Origin: Cladochytrium replicatum
Taxonomy: Eukaryota; Chytridiomycota; Chytridiomycetes; Cladochytriales; Cladochytriaceae
NCBI GenBank assembly: GCA_025526935.1
Contig: JAHLKD010000048.1
Location: 1-64,000, forward strand
Length of the DNA stretch: 64,000 nucleotides
Direction of reading: 5' to 3'
This document shows positions 56,017-64,000 of the stretch, piece by piece. The translations under genes and the position numbers were made by a program. How positions within the stretch are numbered: position 1 is the stretch's first letter; each line of letters starts with the position of its first letter. The notes under the pieces are model-generated. The model was not told the origin of the DNA and did not search any database. It saw nothing but the letters and a program-made list of their open reading frames with translations.

Positions 56017-57949
56017 TCAGTTGCAGAGGTTTTTTAGTGCATCGGGTGACGTGTAGCCTGGAGTCATGTTGATCACATCCACAAGGGTGTTGGCGTACGT
56101 CTCCATGTACCGCACAGTCGCCACATCTAGGTTCATCATCTTGATGTAGTCTAGGGGGATGTTTGTGACGTGCCTCAGATTCTCTTGATCGGTGTTGTCG
56201 TTCTTGTCCAGCACAAGCACGACATCCTTGTCTCCCTTTTCCTTAGCAGCTTCGTACTCCTTGGCCGTTTTTACCGTCTTCTTGGGCGACTTGTAAACCG
56301 CAATGTAACCCGTGAAACTGCGCGGGACGTAATCGTCCTCATAATCCTCGGGGATGTACTTGGTCGCAAGTTTTGCGTCCGAAGGAGCCGGTGCGACACA
56401 ATTGAGCGCGACGGTGCCATTTACGACTGGGAGCGCGACGGTCACGTTGGTTCCCGGTATTACAGTGGTGTCCTTTTCGATCGGGTGCTCAGTGCCGTTG
56501 ATGAGAATTGTGTGGTTCAGTGTCGTGTTCGTAACCGGGATCACAGGAGTATCAGAAAGGACAATGTTGTTGTTTGAGGCTGTTTGATTCAGTCCCGGGA
56601 TCTCGGTTGAGTTAAAGAAAACGCCAACGCCCACATCAGAACGACGGCCCAGTTTTGTGACCCCGGGAGCGAGATCAATGATAAAGTGCTGCAACCAGGT
56701 GGCGTGCTGAGTCGTCGCATTTGAGGGGTGGTTCGAGGTCGTGGTGCCGCCTGACGCACTTCCAGATCCAGATTCTGCTCCACTGGCAGTGGGACTGGTA
56801 GTCGCCGAAGAGGCTGGAGAAGTCGTGGAGGGATGTGCTTCGGTCGAAGGTGTTGCGGGCTTTGGACAGCTTCCAAGCAGCTTGTCGCTCTCCTTGTTGG
56901 TGTAAGTGTAGCACAACGGACCATCTCGCGTGCTCATTACATCCGATACGTGCTCGGAGTATGGGGTGAGCACATGCGAAGAGCTCCCCACATTCGATGG
57001 CGCGAAATTCTTCGCCCAAGGAGGACAAGCATTCTGCCAGTACCACCACAAACGGTCGACGTAGGCATGATGAAGATAAAAGATCGGGTCGGCCTGGCAA
57101 AATACGAAGGGTAAGTATTTTTTTACACGGTCCCGGATTAGATCGGTCAAGTGCTTACCGCTGAGTACATGTACGACATTTCGCCACCAATCATATTGTG
57201 CACCGTTGCATGTGGGCCCCCTTCGATCTTCTTCGAAATAGCCCAAAAGTCGTCGTCGTCAAGGAACCCCATGACCGCTTCGCTGGGGTACAGCGCACCC
57301 ATTGTTCGTGGGCCAGGGTTCCATATCCGCTGGAAACAGTGGGACACCGTCGACTGACCATCTTTGAACGACACTGTGATCCCACCAAAGGTTCCTCTAG
57401 TTATACAGTTGCCGTTCGAAGGGTCACCACTGGGCCCAAAGTACTCCTCGTTCCAAACGTCCGATTTGTGAGGAGCCTGGGAGAACTGGTGCCAATCCAT
57501 GAAAGGAAGCACAACGCTTGAATCAATCGATTGTAGTGCAAGCTCGTAGGCACGGATGAACCTGCGGTGCCAGGGCTAATGCCAAGCAAACAAATAAGTT
57601 CTTTTGATAACTGTCATACGTGAGTTAATTTACCCAGAAGTACGCCTTTTAGAGATTTATTAGCATCCCAGTGTTTGTTTCAATAGTATCCACTTACAGT
57701 TCCGTGATTATCCCCCTTGTATTGAAAGTGACACTGAGTAAAATCACGGTGAGATGCCGTGTTTGGGTCAACGCATTGTCCGCTCGTTGGACGATCATAC
57801 AGCTTCTTCGCCGCTGCAACATATGCGGCCTTTTGTGATGAACTGAGGTCGCTCCAAGATGGCCGCGTGTAGGGGCTCGAGCATGTTGCCAGAACTTCAC
57901 TCACGGCAACAGCTGCGGCAAATAACAGTGAAACCGCAATCGCCACCAT
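56017..57949 (-). CDS. secreted tyrosinase (common central domain), intact, with 12-nt microexon
   Basis: Exons: 57949-57698 (signal peptide MVAIAVSLLFAAAVAVSEV; TQCHFQYKGDNHGT), 57645-57634 (AYFW), 57575-57159, 57093-56017. Spliced, the CuA region reads NHGT-AYFW-PWHRRF; WHQFSQAP follows. CuB has HATVHNMIGG, then FYLHHAYVDRLWWYWQ. After residue ~330 comes a Ser/Thr/Ala-rich linker and a C-terminal domain with many sequons (NQT, NTT, NGT). Tyrosinases hydroxylate and oxidise phenols to quinones (melanin, crosslinking). The protein is presumably secreted and glycosylated. It completes the gene cut in the left duplication unit. Confidence 0.95.
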
Positions 57950-58945
57950 TTGATGGTAGTAAATCGAAGAGATTCGACAGCAATTAACATTCTCTGGGCG
58001 TTTTGTAGTATATTTATTGCGGTAGTGGCTGTTGAAGTGGTTTCATCTGGTAGTTGTTGCTATTCTTAAACCAGCCAATGGTGTTCGATTGATCCAAGGA
58101 GGCTCTCCATCATTGGTGCAGAGAGTTTGAGGCTTCCAGTGATCAGTTACCATTACCATCTGGACAATTGAGTGTAGTTTTTTTATGCTTTCCTCGAAAG
58201 CAATAGGAAACATGGAATCCCATCGAATACCGCACACTATTGTAATTCCGCTACAAAGACATGCTTCACATTCTCAACCGGACTTCAAATAACCCCCCCA
58301 AAAAGTCGTAAGATCCACCTCCACTGTTGCAAAGCGAAACTCAGCTCCACCACTGGAGTTCGACATCAAGGGGGATGTCGTGATCTCAATCCAAGCTTTG
58401 AAGGCCTTTGCGAATCAGTTCCTTTGCGAATCAGTTCCTTCGATTGGTCGTCAAAGAACTTCGAAATGGGCCACACCTCATCCATGCATTCGACGCTCCG
58501 CATTCGGTGATGATATCTTTCAGATTGTCGTGGATTCTGGGATGAGCAAGATCGAATGACGCTTTCGAAATCAAGGGTCTTGAGATGTGCGCTTCCCCGG
58601 TTCTTGTGGCCTTTGGCAGAATCTGCGGTTCCCAGCATTTTGCTATTTACCAGCCGGACATGTCAATCCGTTTAAAAACCTTGTCATCAATAAGGCTCGA
58701 CATATATGAAAAGCATCCTAGTAACATAGCTATTTTAAAGCCTGATGACCATGTGCAGTGCTAGATTCTGTGCCATAGGTTTGTGAACTGTCTGAGCAGT
58801 CAAACCAATGATCGTTTGTACATCTGTTGCAACTAACGCCGCGAATGAATCTCTGTGTCGGTCCTGGATCGTCTGCACTCTGCATTTGAACATTGACTGG
58901 CTTCAGCAGGTATGAGCATGTCATTGTATCTGATCATCCAATCTC
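57950..58945. other. intergenic region with degraded coding fragments
   Basis: Holds the promoter of the tyrosinase at its left edge. Short minus-strand ORFs (58366-58638, 58730-58924) have no motif. They may be eroded remains of the ankyrin-type gene just upstream. Confidence 0.35.
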
Positions 58946-59403
58946 TCACAGAAACTTCCACTCCTTGTCGGGATTCAACAGCCCACTTGCTTTCCACCAT
59001 TCGAGCATCTCTATACTCCGTATCTCGCTCGCATACTCCATGGCCAAGCTACTTTGTCCGAGCCGCTTACCACTTCGGCTCCACCAGTCAAGTACGTTCA
59101 TGTGGTTATTCTTTGTTGCCACTTCCAGCGCCGAAATTTCGCATAGGACGACTAGACCGCTGTTCTTCCACCACTCGACGACCCGAACTTGTCCATGCTC
59201 ACTAGCAACTTCCATGACTCGGTAGTGAGCACCACGAGGATTGAGCCCGCTCGTTCGCCACCATTCAAGAACATCGATGTGGCCGACCTTGGATGCTAAT
59301 TTCGGCGCAGGGCGATGGCAGCTCTGTAGGCCAGGCGAGGCCTTCGAGCCCAAGTTGCTAGCAGCAGGATGATTTTGTCGACGATTTCAAGGGGAAGATC
59401 CAT
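58946..59403 (-). pseudogene. decayed ankyrin-type gene with WWKxSG repeats and F-box-like start
   Basis: The ATG at 59403 gives MDLPLEIVDKIILLLATWA, an F-box-like beginning. The frame then stops after ALRRN and a one-base shift continues into four ~33-residue repeats: GHIDVLEWWRTSGL, GQVRVVEWWKNSGL, NHMNVLDWWSRSG, IEMLEWWKASGL, ending at 58946. The repeated VLEWWKxSG signature belongs to a divergent ankyrin-repeat class that I associate with large protein families in chytrids and some other microbial eukaryotes. The family usually has many more repeats, so this copy is both frameshifted and truncated. Confidence 0.7.
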
Positions 59404-59599
59404 GGCAGCGATTGCCGCAATGATCGACGTGGTTGAGAATTTCTCAATCTCTACAGCTCAGTGGGTTCTTCGGAATAAAGGGGAAATGGAAATGGAATGT
59501 TTTGAACAGATTTACCACGCGGTGATCGGCGGACACTTGGGGAAGGAAGAACATCGGGTCGGCCTAAAACAAAAACCATTGGGACAAACAACACAACTC

Positions 59600-59981
59600 A
59601 GCGAGAACACAATGCATACCGCAGAGTACATGGACGACATCTCCCCACCGATCGTGTTGTGCACCAACTGGTGCGGCCCACGTTCCACGCTCCCTTTGTT
59701 AAGCATCGCAAAGACGGAATCACTCGAATAAACAGCGCGTTCATCCTGTCGGGACAAGGCTCCAGATCCGCTGGAAACAGTGCGACACTACTGAGTTCCC
59801 GCCCAAGAATGTCGCCATGGTGCCACTGAACGTTCCCTCGGTCACATAGTGCCCGTTCGAGACGTCCCCGTTCAGGCCAAAGTACGCGTCGTCCCAGACG
59901 ACGTCGGAGAGGTAAGGTGCCTGGGAAACGGCGTGCCAGTCCGTGTACGAAGGACTGCGCTCGAGTTAAGGACTGCAACAT
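59600..59981 (-). pseudogene. tyrosinase relic
   Basis: In one minus-strand frame from ~59960 it reads YTDWHAVSQAPYLSD, DDAYFGLNGDVSNGHYV, EGTFSGTMATF and VSHCFQRIWS before a stop. Another frame then carries GAQHDRWGDVVHVLC, homologous to the HATVHNMIGGEMSYMYS block. This is the middle exon of a tyrosinase with stops and frameshifts. The CuA and CuB flanking exons are missing. Confidence 0.85.
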
Positions 59982-60543
59982 TGCGACCGTATGGCTTGAG
60001 AATCAAGTCTATGTGGTGATCGACCAAACTTGAAAAGATGGGTTGTCATTGGCAGATAAATCTGTCTTCGTGCTGAGCACCAAAACCGGCATTCATTTAT
60101 AAATGAGACAAAATCGCATCGGTTAATTTTCTGTTGGTGTGAAACAAATCTGGGGGTCCGGCTCATCGGTTCTTTTGCATCACCAAACATTAGAAATTAT
60201 TGCCAAATACAAAACCAAACAATGGAATATTTCACAAGAAAGAAAAAGAAACGGTTCGCCATTACTTCTTGGTGCAGCGCTGTCGCAAATCTGTACTTGC
60301 AAAAGAATGGTCAGAGTTTTAGAGTAAGGCAACAGTAACACAGGAAGCACTTTAAAAAGATAACAGCCAACATGCAAAACCATAAAGAAAAGCATACATC
60401 TAGCTTGTAGCAACAAACACGCAATCAAACCAACCCCCAAAAAAGATACCGCCGCTCCCAAAAAGGAAAACCAAAAAAAAGGAACAAATATGTGCCACTG
60501 GTATGTTGTAAAGTGTGTTTGTAAGCATAGTCGTTTTTGGGCT
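59982..60543. other. intergenic region
   Basis: 3' flank of the next tyrosinase, with A-rich runs (60225-60480). No coding signal. Confidence 0.4.
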
Positions 60544-62653
60544 CTAGGCAAGATCGTCTGGAATGGTGCTCCCGTCACCACCATCCCGCTCTACATCGTC
60601 CTCAGCATCCTCAGCCTCATCGACCCCACCCGTCGGTTCAGCCACGTCAGTCGTAGTGGTAGTCGTGGTCGTCGTAGTAGTCCTAACACTCTTCCTCCCC
60701 TTCCTCACACTCCTCGTCCTCGTCACCTCCACCGTCGTCGTCGTCCTCGTCGTCTTCGGTTCCTCCTCAAAACCTTCCTTCCCAATCTTTGCATAGTTCC
60801 CAATCGCGTCAGGCGCAGTATACTCCGGCACGCTATTGACCGCGTCCACAAGCGCGTTCGTAAACGCCTCGATCCGTCTCACCCAGGCCACATCCATCCC
60901 ATTCATCTCGATCCACTCCTTCGGAAGACTCGTGATGTGCCTCAAGTTCTCCTCGTCCTCGTCGTCGCCGTCTTCAAGCACCAGCGCCGCGGAGCCTTCG
61001 AGACCCGCCGCGAGCATGGCTTTGTATGCAGTCGCGTTGGACACGGTGGAGGTGGGTGCGGGGTAGTACGCAATGTCGCCGACGAACGAGAGCGGGATCA
61101 GATCGTCCTCGTATTCGGCGGTGATGTGTTTTGTGGGTAGGACGATATCGTCCATGTCCATTGCCACGGTGGAGAGTGCAATCTTGCCGTCGAGGAGCGG
61201 GAGGTGAACAGTGACGTTGCTGGCCGGGTTCTGGGTCTTTACTTTGTCCATCAGCTTCCAGCTTCCGTCGAGGAGCTTCACGCTGCGCTGGAGGTTCAGC
61301 ACCACCCCCGACTTGCTCATGCTAACGGATCCGGAATCGTCAGTTGCACTCGCCGCTTTAATATCCTCAAGCAACATGATGGCACGTTTCTGGACGTGGT
61401 GGAGTCCCGGCGCGAGTCCGACAAACATATTGCCCAACCACGCGGTGTCGTGGGTGTCTCCATGCGCAACGATGGCCCCACCAGAACCTGCTCGATTCGT
61501 CGCAGACGCTCCAGCAGCGCTCGTAGTTTTTGATGCGCTCGCAGTGCTCGTCGCAGCAGCCCCACCCGTCGTGGTCGTCGTGGTCCCAACGCTCTCCCCG
61601 CCACCAATCGGATCGCCCGCAGAAGCACCGCAATTACTCAACGCCTTGTCGCCCGGAGACTTGGTGTACCGGTAACAAAACGGTCCGTCCGTGGTGCTGA
61701 AAACATCACTCACAGTTTCGGTATAGGGCCGGAGCACATGATCTGAATCTGCCCCCGTCCCGTTGAAATTCCTCGCCCACGCCGGGCACGAAGTCTGCCA
61801 GTACCACCACAACCGATCCACATAACCGTGGTGCAAGAAAAACACCGGATCAGCCTACGCAGGAATATCAGCCGTCCATTAAGCCCAAGGCGCATTTATC
61901 TTTCCTCACCGTCGAATACATGAACGCCATGTCCCCACCGATCCCATTATGCACCGCCGCATGCGGCCCGCCCTCAACGCTCGGTGACACTTTCGAGAAA
62001 TCGCCAGAGTTCAGCATGGCCATCACTGCGTCGCTAGGGTACACGGGGTTGATCTTTGCCGACCCGCCGCTCCACTTTCTCCCCAAACAATGAGTGAATT
62101 TCGTCCCATTGTCGGTATAGGTCACGTTCAAGTTGGCAAAGGTCCCCTGCGTCACACAACGATCGTCCGTGTCCTCTCCGTTCGCTCCAAAGTATTCAAT
62201 GTTCCAGATATCTGAGGTGTGAAGGGCTTGAGAGACTTCGTGCCAGTCCATGTAAGGCAGAACCACCGAAGAGTCGACGGATTGGAGCGCGAGCTCATAG
62301 GTTCGGATGAACCTGCGATGCCATGGCCAAAAGTAAAACTAAGAGAAAATGGTAATCGATTTTAGGCCAGCAGACGTCATTTATTGCAAAACACTCACAG
62401 TTCCGTGGTTGTCTTTTTGAAATGTCCAATGGCATTGTGTAAAATCGCCGTGCGATGCAGTTTTCGGGTCCACACACTGCCCACTCGGTGGTCGTGCATA
62501 CAGCTCTCTAGCGGCAGCAACATATCGCTCCTTCTGCTCCAACGACAGTGAACTCCACGATTGCCGCACCGTGGGGTTCGAACACTGAGCTGCCACTCCG
62601 GCATTCCCGAGCAGCGCCGTGAATATCGCCAAAGCAACCGCCAGCCAGCGCAT
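60544..62653 (-). CDS. secreted tyrosinase (common central domain), second complete paralogue
   Basis: Three exons (62653-62399, 62338-61910, 61854-60544) encode ~664 residues. The signal peptide is MRWLAVALAIFTALLGNAGVAA. CuA spans TQCHWTFQKDNHGT plus FYFWPWHRRF, here contiguous with exon 2. CuB has HAAVHNGIGGDMAF and FFLHHGYVDRLWWYWQ. A Thr/Ala/Gly-rich linker with repeated Thr follows, then a C-terminal domain, then an unusual tail with about eleven consecutive Thr and an acidic end (EDAEDDVERDGGDG). The role is as for the 56017-57949 enzyme. Overall similarity in the core is high, but the tails differ, suggesting different localisation or wall attachment. Confidence 0.95.
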
Positions 62654-63163
62654 GTTCTATCAGATAGTCTGCAGCTGTGTTTCCCACAGAGAACAGATTC
62701 GAATTTCGGATTCGATTCCCTTCGCGTGTTGGGAATGCCAAGACCCGGTGGCGCGGGGAGAGGATGGGTGACTCTTGGAATATAAGAATTGTTACGAGAT
62801 CGAAGGAGCGAACCGTCCAACTGGGGAGGCGAGTTTTTACAGTTCGCAACCTCGAACCAATCTTGTTTATCTGCTTTTTGCACTGTATTAGGGATTATGC
62901 ATCCAGCTAAAGGTGGGGGGGAGTGCGTGAGAGAGACTGGGGAGAGGGTGGAGGAGGCTTTATGCGACTGGGTACGGTGACGGTGTGCGTAAAAATGGGT
63001 GAGTGTTCGTCCTTTAACCACACGAAAACAACAACAACGAAAAAGAGGAGCGTACAGGTCCAACGAAAAAAAAGAAATCAACAAAAATAAATCATCGGGG
63101 AAGGGGTGTGCGTGACCAATTACCAACGAAAAAGAACCCACCAACCATCATTCGTGAGCCATT
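62654..63163. other. intergenic region upstream of tyrosinase and downstream of importin alpha
   Basis: 510 bp. It holds the tyrosinase promoter (near 62654-62780) and the importin 3' UTR, which is A-rich on the plus strand (63025-63090). No gene is supported. Confidence 0.4.
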
Positions 63164-64000
63164 TCACTGGTTCCCGCCAAAGTTGAATCCACCTTGCGGG
63201 AACATGCCGTCCTGCGGCGCCATAAACGTAAACTGGCCCGTGTTCTGATTCGTGAAAGCTACGTTCTGCTGAACATCCTCCTCGTCGTCCTCGTCGGGGA
63301 AGTACTGCTCTAGAAGGAGCTGCGCTTTCCGATAGATCTCGTCAGAATCGTGCTGCTGGAGCTGGTGGATCTTGACTACACCCTCGCACTCTTCCACTAT
63401 CAACGCCATCAGGTTGCGGTTGCCTGTAGATGCTCGCTCGTTCTCTCCAACTCGGAGGATGCTGTCAAGACCGTCCAAGGCAACCTGGATGATCTTAGGC
63501 TCCATGCAGTCAAGGAGCTCAACAAGAGGCGGAATGCAGCCAAGCTCAACAAGCATTCTAAACATATATCCAGTTTAATGGAGATCAAAAAAATTTGATT
63601 TACTCGCAACTCACTTGATTTGTTCGGGGCGCTGTCCAGAGCACGCGTTCGAGATAGCCCAGCAGGCTTCTTTCTTGGTCTTGAACTCTCCATCACGAAG
63701 GATTCGGATAAGCTGGGGAATGACTCCAGCGTCAATGACTGCCTGGATCTGCGAAGCGTTGCCGGCAGTGATGTTCGAAATGGTCCAGCACGCCTCCTTT
63801 CGGATGGCCTCCTTCGCGTGGTTCAACAGAGCAGCAAGGCAGGGGAGTGCGCCGCAGTTCAGGATAACCTGGGTCTGTACATCGTCACCGGTCACGATGT
63901 TTCCAACCGACCGAAGTGCTGGTGTAACGACGCTCGAGTGAGGGCTCCTATTCAATCCAATAAGAGCGAGTTAAAATACATGTCACATATAATCGCAGGA
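63164..64000 (-). CDS. importin subunit alpha (karyopherin alpha), 3' part only
   Basis: Two exons are visible, 63949-63617 and 63556-63164, with the 5' part beyond the window edge. Armadillo repeats typical of importin alpha are unmistakable: [61 protein letters not shown] and [16 protein letters not shown]. These are followed by the conserved C-terminal helix region ([20 protein letters not shown]) and an acidic plus Gly/Phe-rich tail. The KEACWxISN motifs form the NLS-binding Trp/Asn array. Importin alpha carries cargo to the nucleus with importin beta. Confidence 0.97.

Larger units (their letters stand above)
51856..57413. repeat. right copy of the tandem segmental duplication (shortened)
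   Basis: It begins with sequence matching 41288 onward. It follows the left unit through the beta-lactamase gene, then lacks two blocks: equivalents of about 44544-47002 and 47620-50507. It then matches to the tyrosinase exon at ~57413, beyond which the gene continues as unique sequence. The retained length is ~5.56 kb versus ~10.57 kb in the left unit. Confidence 0.92.

Overview
The window reads as nuclear DNA of a zoosporic (chytrid-like) fungus. Genes are densely packed and carry many short GT-AG introns, mostly about 50-70 nt. The gene set is fungal: a Ypp1/TTC7-type protein, RIC1, an Ssp1/CaMKK-type kinase with a fungal layout, a formate/nitrite transporter and several secreted tyrosinases. 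A large WD40/HEAT protein resembling cilium-associated WDR87/WDR97 proteins suggests a flagellated stage. The species cannot be named from the sequence alone.

Left end (1-9.2 kb): a retrotransposon nest on the minus strand. A decayed non-LTR element (LINE-A) runs off the left edge. Upstream of it is a short tRNA-derived, A-tailed SINE-like element. LINE-B follows: it has an AATAAA signal, a 20-A tail and a complete 1076-codon endonuclease/reverse transcriptase ORF2, but a frameshifted ORF1. Both LINEs have a (CT)n leader before ORF1 and an ORF1 stop that overlaps the ORF2 start. An intron-containing tRNA-Tyr gene lies about a dozen bases from the 5' end of LINE-B.

Middle (10-41 kb): ordinary single-copy genes. 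In order these are CDC14 phosphatase, a coiled-coil protein with two apparent one-base A-run deletions, YPP1/TTC7, two small membrane-type unknowns, an RGS-like protein with a lipidation-type N terminus, the WD40/HEAT protein, a low-complexity acidic protein, an F-box/ankyrin protein, a small probable mitochondrial protein, a CaMKK-type kinase, a small DP-motif protein, a DJ-1/PfpI protein, a formate/nitrite transporter and the RNA polymerase subunit RPB12. RPB12 is built from two short exons plus a tiny last one and is invisible to simple ORF calling.

Right part (41-63 kb): a recent tandem duplication of about 10.6 kb. The ancestral unit was a secreted beta-lactamase-fold protein fused to a multi-pass membrane domain, then RIC1, then part of a tyrosinase gene. 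The left copy keeps intact RIC1 and a broken tyrosinase. The right copy keeps an intact tyrosinase but only a remnant of RIC1. Both beta-lactamase-like genes are intact and almost identical. The intact tyrosinase uses a 12-nt microexon to complete its CuA motif. A decayed WWKxSG-type ankyrin gene, a tyrosinase relic and another complete tyrosinase follow. The window ends inside an importin-alpha gene on the minus strand.
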